NCBI GenBank assembly: GCA_041659525.1
Contig: JBAZYC010000001.1
Coordinates: 744,001 to 808,000, forward strand
Reading direction: 5' to 3'
From: JAAZKV01 sp041659525
Lineage (GTDB): Archaea > Iainarchaeota > Iainarchaeia > Iainarchaeales > JAAZKV01
DNA length: 64,000 nucleotides
Below the pieces are notes generated by a model that had not been told where the DNA came from, made no database searches, and saw nothing but the letters and a program-made list of their open reading frames with translations. Made by a program: the position numbers and the translations under genes. Shown here one piece after another: positions 9,901 to 18,551 of this stretch (the first letter of the stretch is position 1; each line of letters starts with the position of its first letter).

Positions 9901-12900
9901 CGCGTTTTATTATGATGCTTTGGTTTCCAATTCAAATGGAGAAACATAATAAAGCAAATCAATACAAAGATGATGTTAAAGTAGCTATAGAAACTAGGGA
10001 AGAAATTGAAAAAATTGGTCCACTAGTTGATACTCTTGCAAGAAAAATTGCTGATGAAGTTTCGCTTAGGGCTAAACTAGATAATTCTTTTTCTCGTTTT
10101 ATTAGTATTGATCAAATAGATAACTATTTGAAGAAAAAAATAGTTCCTGATAGCAAGAACTTATCTTCAAGAAGCAAATATTTTATTGTTACTAATGAAG
10201 GAATATTACCAGAAGAATTTGAAAATTATTTAGCAAGAAAGAATTATTCATTAAAGAAAATTGATTTATCCAATATAACTACTATTAAGGGAAATCCTGC
10301 TTATCCTGGAGTGGTTAGGGGTATTGTAAAAATAATTAAGAATAAAGATTCTTTTGGAAAATTAAATGAAGGGGAAATTTTAGTTACTGGAATGACTACT
10401 CCTGATTTTTTACCAGTGATGAAGAAAACAGCTGGTTTCATCACTGATGAGGGCGGAATCACTTGTCATGCTGCAATAGTTGCTCGTGAACTAAAAAAGC
10501 CCTGCATAATAGGAACAAAAATAGCTACCGAAGTCCTAAAAGACGGTGATTTGGTAGAAGTTGATGCAAACAATGGAATTGTAAAAATCCTTGAGAGTTC
10601 AAAAGTAAAAGTTGAAAAGAGCAAAAGTGATTTGTCCCCAGGGCTTTGGAAAGACTCTTTTCGTTGGAAATATGAGGCTTGGCCATTTTTCACATCTGTG
10701 TATTTGAAAGCTTCTTTGCCTGGGGAATCAAGTTATTATGTTCCGTGGCCAGATTTTGTTAACAAGTTTGAAAATGGACATTTGGAAGCTTATTTGCCAA
10801 AAAAAGAAATTCTTTCTAAAGGTAAAGTTGAAATTGATGAATTAATTAGAGGGGATGATTATTTTGCAAAAGAATTTAGGTTACTTTTGAATAGAATACA
10901 TAAAGCGATAAGTAATTGTGAAAAAGTAAGAAAGGACAAAAATTATTCTGAACTAAATTTATGGTGGCCAGAGGTACAAAGCGTTCTTTCAGATGTTGCA
11001 GCACTATTATTTGGTTTTGATTATACTTTAAATGATTGGATGAAGGAGATGCAAACAAAAGATCCTGAATTGTTTAGTTCTATTTCATCTAGTATAAAAG
11101 AAATCAAACCATCTTTTATTAATGAAGCAATAAATGAAGTAGTTTCTTTAGTAAACAAATACCCTAATGACTTTGATAAAGTTCATTCTAAATTTATTGA
11201 AAACTTTTCATGGTTTCAGAATTCTTATGCTGGGGAGTTTGATATTACAAAAGAATGGCTCAGAAAATTTTATGAAGAGAATAAATCAAAAGTGAATCAA
11301 AATCATTCTAGCCCTAAAGCTTCTTCTCCAAAAAAATATAAATTACTATGTGAACTTGCAAGTGAGGCAGTTTCGTTTAGAGATGACAAGAAAAAATTGC
11401 TTTTAATTGCAGTTGAGTTAATGAATGATTGGCTAAGAGAAAATTGCGAGAAAAATTCATTGAATTTTGATGAAATGAAATGGTTAAGCGTTGATGAAGT
11501 AGTTGAGGCAATTAGTGGAAACAAAAAAATTACTGCTTATGCAAAAAAATGCGCTTCTCAAAACAAAAGAATTGGTTTGATGGTTGAAAGGGGATATGAA
11601 GATGTTTCTGAAGATTTTTTTAACGAAATTGGCGAAGTTTTTTTGGGTTCGGGCAAGATAATTGAATTAAGAGGGATGACTGGGAATAAAGGAAAAATAG
11701 TTGGTAAAGCCAGAGTAATTCTTGATGCAAAAAAAGAGGAATATAAGCTTCAAATGGGGGATATTTTAGTTACCTCCATGACTCGTCCAGAGTTTTTACC
11801 ATTAATGAATAAAGCTGCGGCTTTTGTTACTGATGAAGGTGGAATAACTTGTCACGCTGCGATTGTTGCAAGAGAAATGAACAAGCCTTGTATAATTAGT
11901 ACCAAAACTGCCACTCAAATAATTAAAGATGGAGATTTGATTGAAGTTGATGCGAATACTGGGATTGTTAAAATCCTTGAGAGTTCAATTAAAAAAAAAA
12001 GTTTAACTGAGCCAATTGAATTAAGCAAGATTTATTCTCGAGAAAAAAGTCTTTTGTATTATAGAATGTGGAGTGATTCTGACAGAAAGGGGTATGAAAA
12101 ATATTTGAATCACAAAGTAAAAAATAATTTGTTTATAATTTCTAAAAGTGGGGAAAAAGGGAGTGTTTGGTATAGTTTAGAAGAACTCAAAGAAATTGAA
12201 AAAAAGTTTTTAGAAATATATGAAGCTAATCCAAAAATTATTCAAGAAATCCTAAAAGATATAGCGGCCTCTTGGAAAGTTCTTCAAAAATACCTTTCTT
12301 CAGAAATATCTTCTCTAAATGATTTTAAAAAATATTATTCAAATTTAGTTGATTTTTGGGCTGGTTGGAACACAATAATTAATGTTCCTGATTATTCTTG
12401 GGTTTTGGAAAAAGATAAGCAAAGGGTTTTGGATTCTAGAAAAGAAACAGAAAATTACACCGAACAGCTTTCTTCTCTATTAACAAATTTTGTTGAAAAA
12501 GAGTTCCCTTCTCTAAAGGAACACTCTTTTTTTATTGATGTTGAAGAATTCCTTAACCCAAATCCGAATATAATGGAAAAGCTTCTAGAAAGAAAAAATG
12601 GTTGTTTTTTACTTAATGGCAAGCTTTATCCAAAAAATGAACTTGAAAATGTTTTGAATAAAAATAATTTGAAACTAGGGGTTGAATCAAATCCATCTTT
12701 GCAAGAAAGTTCAAAAGAAAAGTATTTTTTTGCAAGGGAAAGACCTTGGCTCTTTAATCCGGTTTATTGGAATCCGGTTGTTCAAACAAGTAAAGAAATA
12801 GAAGCAATTTATGGTACTTTTCTTTCAGTAGAATGGAATATTTACAAAGAAGGGCGAATGAGAGTAATAATTCCTCAAGAGGAGTGGGATAGAATTGGAG

Positions 12901-14129
12901 TATTTATTGCAAACAAAATGTTTTCTGATAAGCAATATTTTGATAATTTAGTATCTAAAACTAAAAGTGCTAAAAAAGAAATTGATTCTTTTTTAATAAA
13001 ATCTAAAAAACAGGATTATTCAAAATGTTCTTTAAAAGAGTTGAATTCTTTTGCTAAAGAGATTTATAGTTTGTTTATGAAGTATGATTCTGCAAGTGTA
13101 TTTTCTTGGTTTATTGCAGGGGATTTGTTTAAAGAAAAAGTGCATAACAAATTAGGGTTAAGTTGGGAAGATTTTGAGATTGTTTCACTCCCTGAAGAAA
13201 AAACTTTTGTTTCAAAACTTGATGAAGATTTGCTAAAAGCATCTCTTTTGAAAAATCCCACTCTTCAAGCAGCAAATCTTTCAAATAAATACTATTGGGT
13301 GCCTTTTGGATATGATGGACCAAGTATTTGGGGCAAAGAGTACTTTTTGGAAAAAATAAATTCTATTAAAGATAATACAAAATTAGTAAAAAAAGAGTTA
13401 GAGAAAATAAAAGAGAATGATTTGAATAAGAAAAAAAAGATAAAAATTATATTAAACAAAATTTCAAAAGATAAACAAGCAATTGAGCTTTTGAAAAGAA
13501 TGCATTATTTGACGCTTTGGACTGATGAGCGAAAAATGCTTGAGTTTCAGTTATTTTATTATTATAATTTGGTTCTTGAGAGAATTGGTAAATTAACAGG
13601 GTTTTCAGTTATTCAACTCAAACATCTTACTGTTGAAGAACTTTTGTTGATTTCTCAAGAAAAAAATAGTTTAATTCAAAAAGCAAATGATAGAATCAAT
13701 AATCCATTTCTTACTATTATAAAAAAAGGAAAAGTAGATTTTTGTACAAATGAAGAATATAATGAAATGTATGAGAAGATTGAGAATCAGCTTTCATCAA
13801 CTGAACTAAAAGGGACAGTGGCTTGTAAAGGGCCAAAGGAAAAATATGTGGCAAAAGTAAAAGTGGCTTCTTCTCCAAAAGATGGTGAAAAGTTACTTGA
13901 AGGAGAATTTTTAGTAGCCTCAATGACTACTCCTGAATATATTGTTTCAATGAAAAAAGCTATTGGGTTTATTACTGATGAGGGTGGAGTAACTTGTCAT
14001 GCTGCAATTGTTGCAAGAGAAATGAACAAACCTTGTGTTATTGGCACAAAAGTTGCTACTAAAGTTCTCAAAGATGGCGATTTGGTAGAGGTAGATGCAA
14101 ATACAGGGATAATTAAGAAGATTTCTTAA
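6963..14129 (+). CDS. Giant ATP-grasp / multi-phosphohistidine-domain protein (PEP synthase-like, four PHis domains)
   Basis: 2388 aa from a TTG start. Residues ~1-320 are a complete PPDK_N/ATP-grasp kinase domain: GGKGASLGEM, AVRSSATSED, VQKMVNSEISGIAFS, GFGLGEAIVSG, IEWAFEGG and QSRPIT are all present, so it should be active. Five spacer modules (300-500 aa, mostly helical) follow. Four end in a swivelling PEP-utiliser (phosphohistidine) domain, with catalytic His802, His1169, His1631 and His2346 in T(S/C)HAA. Spacers A, C and E carry an aromatic Y/W motif and then a DERK-like motif (residues 644, ~1473, 2188). Spacer D (~1680-1910) ends like spacer B but has no PHis domain. The PEP/pyruvate TIM barrel is absent, so this is neither PpsA nor PPDK. 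The order kinase-spacer-His resembles rifampin phosphotransferase, multiplied. First gene of a four-gene set. Substrate unknown. Confidence 0.88.
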   Translation: MELTKFFSNLSKESVGIAGGKGASLGEMTRAGIPVPNGFVVLSDSFEKFLEETDLNVEIDAILDSVNHNEMQSIENASEEIKALILNAKMPIDIEKEIKKDFKTLNAKFVAVRSSATSEDFSSAAWAGQLDSFLNTKEKDLLEKVKHCWASLFTPRAIFYRFEKGLHTTKISVAVVVQKMVNSEISGIAFSVHPVTQDRNQLIIEAGFGLGEAIVSGSITPDSYVVEKNPRRIIDKNISDQERGLFKVETGGNEWKSTKENGVKQKLSDKQIMELSEIILRIEKHYGFPCDIEWAFEGGKFFIVQSRPITTLLDKSNDNEMPSVVKTKKVSSKSKEDEIQKFVSLINSQPLDVKQAKCSVLAADIVFGVYSNKVVFNENYSPLIHPYKWPNLQQVILEGRMKGVERVIWTNAIKNKKKFTRVLSEGSALHKKIVRMSIPDSQLSKLSEPQLLKYFEELVELTKKWWVYAAIGEDKGLVVEEKLIPLLVKNHNLTPHEAQEYSSDMASPKGQSVFSKERTAFLELCLILSKNKALFNLIKKGESLPKNKFSLFSKKINDYSKKYFYSRTDFYGGQKINDFTLPKLVFDELNKTTLSKLKHEFIVFKTSEKELEKRQKAWSKRVSSITKEEKDYLWYSEVMHTWIDERKVCMVSQFYYLFSVLEELSLRRNISYDKLALLTISDLKKFIKDGTIDFDLIKKRGEGAVFVYEKNKPVVEFFEKDADLFNEAINRHSSSETVAGTIASKGNGEKIIVGRVKIVHDPFKDSFAEGEVLVTTMTRPEFVPIMKKAIAIVTDEGGLTSHAAIVSRELGVPCIIGTKNATKLLKDGDLIEVDANTGVVRLIDSTKIESLVKNNLVFEKSITRDWGMIYAEIWHKVFTSEFKKQLGWGYTEVVFEGKNNSVTIYRAPSEHLDGMRDFILANLDKDKDWLRNHAKIVKKMVNKAISWMNYLETKKLSNYSSKELAIIFDDFVKMNIELGPRFIMMLWFPIQMEKHNKANQYKDDVKVAIETREEIEKIGPLVDTLARKIADEVSLRAKLDNSFSRFISIDQIDNYLKKKIVPDSKNLSSRSKYFIVTNEGILPEEFENYLARKNYSLKKIDLSNITTIKGNPAYPGVVRGIVKIIKNKDSFGKLNEGEILVTGMTTPDFLPVMKKTAGFITDEGGITCHAAIVARELKKPCIIGTKIATEVLKDGDLVEVDANNGIVKILESSKVKVEKSKSDLSPGLWKDSFRWKYEAWPFFTSVYLKASLPGESSYYVPWPDFVNKFENGHLEAYLPKKEILSKGKVEIDELIRGDDYFAKEFRLLLNRIHKAISNCEKVRKDKNYSELNLWWPEVQSVLSDVAALLFGFDYTLNDWMKEMQTKDPELFSSISSSIKEIKPSFINEAINEVVSLVNKYPNDFDKVHSKFIENFSWFQNSYAGEFDITKEWLRKFYEENKSKVNQNHSSPKASSPKKYKLLCELASEAVSFRDDKKKLLLIAVELMNDWLRENCEKNSLNFDEMKWLSVDEVVEAISGNKKITAYAKKCASQNKRIGLMVERGYEDVSEDFFNEIGEVFLGSGKIIELRGMTGNKGKIVGKARVILDAKKEEYKLQMGDILVTSMTRPEFLPLMNKAAAFVTDEGGITCHAAIVAREMNKPCIISTKTATQIIKDGDLIEVDANTGIVKILESSIKKKSLTEPIELSKIYSREKSLLYYRMWSDSDRKGYEKYLNHKVKNNLFIISKSGEKGSVWYSLEELKEIEKKFLEIYEANPKIIQEILKDIAASWKVLQKYLSSEISSLNDFKKYYSNLVDFWAGWNTIINVPDYSWVLEKDKQRVLDSRKETENYTEQLSSLLTNFVEKEFPSLKEHSFFIDVEEFLNPNPNIMEKLLERKNGCFLLNGKLYPKNELENVLNKNNLKLGVESNPSLQESSKEKYFFARERPWLFNPVYWNPVVQTSKEIEAIYGTFLSVEWNIYKEGRMRVIIPQEEWDRIGVFIANKMFSDKQYFDNLVSKTKSAKKEIDSFLIKSKKQDYSKCSLKELNSFAKEIYSLFMKYDSASVFSWFIAGDLFKEKVHNKLGLSWEDFEIVSLPEEKTFVSKLDEDLLKASLLKNPTLQAANLSNKYYWVPFGYDGPSIWGKEYFLEKINSIKDNTKLVKKELEKIKENDLNKKKKIKIILNKISKDKQAIELLKRMHYLTLWTDERKMLEFQLFYYYNLVLERIGKLTGFSVIQLKHLTVEELLLISQEKNSLIQKANDRINNPFLTIIKKGKVDFCTNEEYNEMYEKIENQLSSTELKGTVACKGPKEKYVAKVKVASSPKDGEKLLEGEFLVASMTTPEYIVSMKKAIGFITDEGGVTCHAAIVAREMNKPCVIGTKVATKVLKDGDLVEVDANTGIIKKIS

Positions 14130-14192
14130 TTTCTCTAAAAATCAATCCTTAAAACATCTTTTGTTGTTTTTATTGTGTGTTGAAGTGTTGTT

Positions 14193-15620
14193 ATGATTGT
14201 TCAAAATCTTCCTTTGAATCCTAAAGCTGAATTATTTAGGTGGGGTCCGATTCAGGTACATCCGTTTTATCTTGATCATATTGAAATGATGCATTCTGGA
14301 GAGTTTGAAAAAGTTTATCCGAATTATTCGTGGCCAGAATCGCTTTTGTTGTTTAAAGGAAACGATTTGCTTTGGTTAAATGAGTTTTCCGAGCTTTGGG
14401 CAGTTGGAAAAAGAACTTTTATTGATTTAATTTTTGAAAAAAAACAATTTTTAAAAGTAAGAAAGAGCTATGAATCTGCAAGAAAAAAAGTTGTTGTTTT
14501 TGAAAAAAAATTGGATAATACCAAGATTGAACTACTATCGGATAAAGAATTGGGTTTGCTTTCAGCAAATTTTAGTAAGGTTTGGAATTCTTTTTGGGTT
14601 CATGGTTTGATTCCTGAGCTTGCGAATTGCGGGGCGGACAAGTATCTTGAGGAAAAGCTAAAAGAAGTAGTTTCTGATTCTACTGAAAGATTGGCTGTAA
14701 TGGAAGCACTTACTGCTCCTGAAGAGCTTTCTTTTTATCAACAAGAAGAAATTGAGCTTTTAGAGACAAAAAACCTAAAAAAACACAGGGATAAGTATTT
14801 TTGGATAAAAAATGGGTATGGGCATGTAGTTGACCTTGATGTTGAATTTTTTGTTGAAAGAAAAAAGGGTTTATCAAAAGGCCTAAAGAAACAAATAACT
14901 GCTAGATTGAATCAGGCAAAAGAAAAAAAGAAAGTTGTTCAAAAAAAGTATCACTTATCAAAAGAAATAATGGAAATAGCTAGAAAAATTGTTTATTGTA
15001 TTGTTTGGCAGGATGAAAGAAAAAAGAATATTGAACGTTTTTTACATTATAAATATTTGTTGCTTGCTGAATGTTCAAGAAGAAAAGAAATTTCTAAAAC
15101 TGATTTACTTACGCTTTTCTCTTTTGAACTTGAACAATTGCTTTTAGGAAAATCTTTTGATGAAGAACTTAAAAAAAGAAAAAAAAGCTTTGCGTTGATT
15201 CTTGCTTCAAAAAGATTAGAGTTTATTTATCCTCCTCTTGCTGACGAGTATTGGGGTGTTTATTCTGAAAAAGTTGATGGACAAATAAAAGAAATAAAAG
15301 GGATAGTTGCAAGTACTGGAGAAAATCCTTTAATCAGTGGGCGAGTTAGAATTATTCTTGATCCTCATAAAGTATCTGATTTTAAGGAAGGTTCAATTCT
15401 TGTTGCTCCAATGACTAGTCCAGATTATATTTATGTAATGAGAAAATCAATTGCAATTATAACTGATACAGGGGGATTGACTTCTCATGCTGCAATAGTT
15501 TCAAGAGAGCTTGGAGTACCTTGCATTGTTGGAACTAAAATTGCTACCCAAGTTTTCAAAGATGGAGACTTGGTAGAAGTTGATGCGAATAAAGGGATTA
15601 TTAGAAAACTCAAGAATTGA
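14193..15620 (+). CDS. Stand-alone spacer plus phosphohistidine-domain protein
   Basis: 475 aa, ATG start 63 bp after the giant gene. Residues 1 to ~365 form one complete helical spacer module with HRDKYFWIKNGYGH and, further on, WQDERK (Asp274). It is followed by a PHis swivel domain (~370-475) with His432 in LTSHAAIV and the typical ending DGDLVEVDANKGII. The usual TDEGG before the His is TDTGG here. There is no ATP-grasp domain, so the His can only be charged in trans, most simply by the kinase domain of the gene upstream (inference). Its stop overlaps the ribosome-binding region of the next gene, indicating translational coupling. Confidence 0.85.
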   Translation: MIVQNLPLNPKAELFRWGPIQVHPFYLDHIEMMHSGEFEKVYPNYSWPESLLLFKGNDLLWLNEFSELWAVGKRTFIDLIFEKKQFLKVRKSYESARKKVVVFEKKLDNTKIELLSDKELGLLSANFSKVWNSFWVHGLIPELANCGADKYLEEKLKEVVSDSTERLAVMEALTAPEELSFYQQEEIELLETKNLKKHRDKYFWIKNGYGHVVDLDVEFFVERKKGLSKGLKKQITARLNQAKEKKKVVQKKYHLSKEIMEIARKIVYCIVWQDERKKNIERFLHYKYLLLAECSRRKEISKTDLLTLFSFELEQLLLGKSFDEELKKRKKSFALILASKRLEFIYPPLADEYWGVYSEKVDGQIKEIKGIVASTGENPLISGRVRIILDPHKVSDFKEGSILVAPMTSPDYIYVMRKSIAIITDTGGLTSHAAIVSRELGVPCIVGTKIATQVFKDGDLVEVDANKGIIRKLKN

Positions 15621-15625
15621 TTTTT

Positions 15626-18544
15626 ATGAATTTTAAAGAATTGTTTGACTGGGTTTCTGCTTCTAAAAACGAATATGAATTAAGCAAATTTGATGGAGAT
15701 ATTTTCTTTTACACTGACATGGTTCTTTTTGATACTTTAAAGAAAAAGTACCAAATAGTTTTGCTTTACCCAAAAGATGATCCTTACAGGTATTGGTATT
15801 TTTCAAATCTCTCTGCTCTTGAAAGTAATTCAAAAAAGCTTTATAAAAAATATTTGAAAAATCCAGCTAAACTTAAAAAAGAGTTTAATGCAAAAAAGAA
15901 AAAAGTTCTTTTAGCGAACAAGGTTCTTTTTAGTTCTAAACAAGTTGATTTGAAAAAGTACAAAAAGTTAGTTGTTTCAGTAAAAGGTTTTGCTAGTATT
16001 GTAATGAATACTCTTGAGGGGTTAGAGAAAATTCTTGGGAAAGAATTAGTTAAAGAATTTCCTGATGAAAAAATAAGAACTGTGTTGTCCACTTCTTTGT
16101 ATACTTCCTACGCTCAATCTGAAGAGGAAGCCCTAATAAAAATAATTGAACAATTGCCTAAAAATGAATTTGAGTTGTTAAAAACCGGGGAAAAGGATTT
16201 TAAAAAATATCCTGTTTTTAGTAAAAAGCTTAAAGTACACGAATCTAATTGGGGTTGGGCTTACTCGAATTATGCTTCTCATGAATTTGGTTTAACTAAA
16301 GAGATATTCCAAAAATCTTTATCAATAGTAAATAATATCGAATTTGACAAATTAAGATTTAGTGGGTTAGAAGTTAAACGAAGTGAAAAAAGAACCTTAA
16401 TTAAAAAATTGAGTTCTAAAAAAAGAAAAATAGTTGAATTACTTGATTTGCTTTTCCAAATGCGTGATGAAAGAAAAGAAACTTGGATAAAAATTACCCC
16501 TCCTACAAAGCTTTTCTTAGGAAAATTTGCTGTAGAGCATGGTTTGACTTATAATGATTTTAGATGGCTTACTTTTGAAGAACAAATAAGTTTCGAAAAA
16601 AATAAAGAAAAATATCTGTCTTTAATTAATGAAAGAAAAAACGGGTTGGTTGCTTTTTATGGATTTGGAAAAGAAAACAAGTTAATTTTCACAGGAAATG
16701 ATTCTGAAAAGTTTGGGGAAATATTTTTTAAAAGAGAAAGTGTTTTGAAGTTAAAAGGAACTCCTGTTTCAGTTGGTAAAGCTACTGGAGAAGTTTGCAT
16801 AATAATGAATAAATCTGATTTCCAAAAGTTCAAAGAGGGAAATATTTTAGTTTCTTCTCACACCACTCCTGATTATTTGCCTTTAATGAAGAAAGCTAGT
16901 GCGATTCTTGCTGAACGAGGGGGAATAACCTCTCACGCAGCAATTGTCTCAAGAGAACTACACATTCCTTGCATTGTTGGAATAAAAGGATTAGTTGGAA
17001 ATTTCAAAGACGGCGATTTAGTAGAAGTGGATGCGAATAAAGGAATTGTAAAAATAATAAAAAATAATGAAGAAATCAAACGCAATTCTAGAGAATTTGA
17101 TTTTGAGGGTATTTCAAAAATGAAGTGGCGTTATATTCACAAAAGATTTAGGACTCCTTTTTACATGTTCTTGCTTTTTGATGGTATTTCAAATCATTAC
17201 AACAAGGAGTTTGATTTTCCTTATGAAATTGCAGGATTAGTGCTTGATTATGAATTAATGCTGTCGCAGGAAGATTGGGACAAACAAAAAGTAATGGCTC
17301 TTGAAAAGATTAAACAAAATCCTTCTTTTTGTTTGGATTTTACAAAAAAAGCTTATTTGCAAAATGAAGAAAATCTAAAGTTAATTAAATCCATGGCCAA
17401 AATGGATTTAGCTTCTGTTTCAAATGCCTCTCTTGCCGATTTGCTTGTTAATTATTCTAAAAAATCAATGAATATTTCTTCATTTATGGTTTTACCATTG
17501 CTTTTTGAACAAGACTTAGAAAAAAACATTCACGAAGCGGTTGAAAAAAAATATGGGGCAAAAGCAACTGGAGTTATGCATACTTTAACGATTCCAATAA
17601 AGAAAACAACCACTCAGTTAGAAGAAAATAATATTCTAAAGCTTGCCTTATTAAAGAAAAAAAATAAATTAACTTTAACTCAAGTAGAAGAGCACCAAGC
17701 AAAATATGGGTGGCTAAAAAATACCTCTTTTGATGGTAGTTTTTATTCTATCCGAGAAATCCAAGATAAGATTGATATTGCGTCTAAAAGTAATCTTTTA
17801 GAGAAACTTAAACATAAAAAATTAGAAGAAGAAAAGCAAATTAAGTTGTTTAAAAAATACCGAAATTCATTCAAAGGATCAAAAATAGCAAATTCTATTG
17901 ATACATTAAATGAACTTATCTTTTTTAGAAGTTGGAGAACAGAAATATTCTCTCAAAATGCTCAACTTTTAAAAGAATTTTTTGCACAAATCTCAAAAAG
18001 AATTGATTTGGATAATTCAACAAATTTGTTTTACTTAACTCATTTAGAAATAGCTAAACTTTTAACTGATGGGAAAAGTGCTCCCTCTAATTTGATAGAG
18101 GAAAGAAAAAAAGGTTATTTTATGTTTGCATCAAAGAAAAGTACTATTGTTGGAGAAGGAGAGTTGCTTGCGAATTTAAAGAAATGTATGAATATTCACT
18201 CTAATGAAGAGGTTAAAGATGAAATAAAAGGAAAATCAGCTTTTCCTGGATTGGTTACGGGAATTGTTTGTATCATAAATTCAAAAGCAGATTTTGCTAA
18301 AGTAAATTCAAAGAATCAAATAATTGTGGCATTCTCAACCACTCCCGATCAAGTTCCTATAATAAAAAAAGCTGCAGCAATTGTTACTGACGAAGGGGGG
18401 ATTTTAAGTCACGCATCAGTAATATCAAGAGAATTAAAAATTCCTTGCATAATTGGAACAAAGAACGCAACAAAAATCCTAAAAGACGGCGATTTGATAG
18501 AGGTTGATGCTAACAAAGGAATTATAAAGAAGAAAAGTAATTAG
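15626..18544 (+). CDS. Two-module phosphohistidine-domain protein
   Basis: 972 aa with two spacer-PHis modules and no kinase domain. Module 1 (~1-470) has ESNWGWAYSNYASHEFGL, then MRDERK (Asp281), then a PHis domain with His437. There the conserved TDEGG is AERGG, the most divergent of the eight in this cluster. Module 2 (~480-972) has HQAKYGWLKN, a degenerate RSWRTE in place of DERK, and PHis His929 in ILSHASV. The ATG at 15626 is preferred over TTG at 15617 because the intervening TTGATTTTT is a ribosome binding site pattern and overlaps the previous stop. The next gene begins 7 bp downstream. Presumably a phosphoryl acceptor/donor served by the ATP-grasp domain of the 2388-aa protein. Confidence 0.85.
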   Translation: MNFKELFDWVSASKNEYELSKFDGDIFFYTDMVLFDTLKKKYQIVLLYPKDDPYRYWYFSNLSALESNSKKLYKKYLKNPAKLKKEFNAKKKKVLLANKVLFSSKQVDLKKYKKLVVSVKGFASIVMNTLEGLEKILGKELVKEFPDEKIRTVLSTSLYTSYAQSEEEALIKIIEQLPKNEFELLKTGEKDFKKYPVFSKKLKVHESNWGWAYSNYASHEFGLTKEIFQKSLSIVNNIEFDKLRFSGLEVKRSEKRTLIKKLSSKKRKIVELLDLLFQMRDERKETWIKITPPTKLFLGKFAVEHGLTYNDFRWLTFEEQISFEKNKEKYLSLINERKNGLVAFYGFGKENKLIFTGNDSEKFGEIFFKRESVLKLKGTPVSVGKATGEVCIIMNKSDFQKFKEGNILVSSHTTPDYLPLMKKASAILAERGGITSHAAIVSRELHIPCIVGIKGLVGNFKDGDLVEVDANKGIVKIIKNNEEIKRNSREFDFEGISKMKWRYIHKRFRTPFYMFLLFDGISNHYNKEFDFPYEIAGLVLDYELMLSQEDWDKQKVMALEKIKQNPSFCLDFTKKAYLQNEENLKLIKSMAKMDLASVSNASLADLLVNYSKKSMNISSFMVLPLLFEQDLEKNIHEAVEKKYGAKATGVMHTLTIPIKKTTTQLEENNILKLALLKKKNKLTLTQVEEHQAKYGWLKNTSFDGSFYSIREIQDKIDIASKSNLLEKLKHKKLEEEKQIKLFKKYRNSFKGSKIANSIDTLNELIFFRSWRTEIFSQNAQLLKEFFAQISKRIDLDNSTNLFYLTHLEIAKLLTDGKSAPSNLIEERKKGYFMFASKKSTIVGEGELLANLKKCMNIHSNEEVKDEIKGKSAFPGLVTGIVCIINSKADFAKVNSKNQIIVAFSTTPDQVPIIKKAAAIVTDEGGILSHASVISRELKIPCIIGTKNATKILKDGDLIEVDANKGIIKKKSN

Positions 18545-18551
18545 CATTTAG

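Noticed and set aside
10466..10693. Open frame antisense to a phosphohistidine domain, and many similar frames such as 2814-3083, 28227-28430, 46180-46389
   Set aside because: Shadow frames inside strongly coding regions, low-complexity composition, no ribosome binding sites.
6963..14129. Annotation as phosphoenolpyruvate synthase or pyruvate phosphate dikinase
   Set aside because: The C-terminal PEP/pyruvate TIM barrel is absent and there are four His domains; only the kinase and swivel domains match.
6963..14129. Annotation as rifampin phosphotransferase
   Set aside because: Domain order is similar, but the size, multiple modules and unrelated spacer sequences do not support rifampin as substrate.
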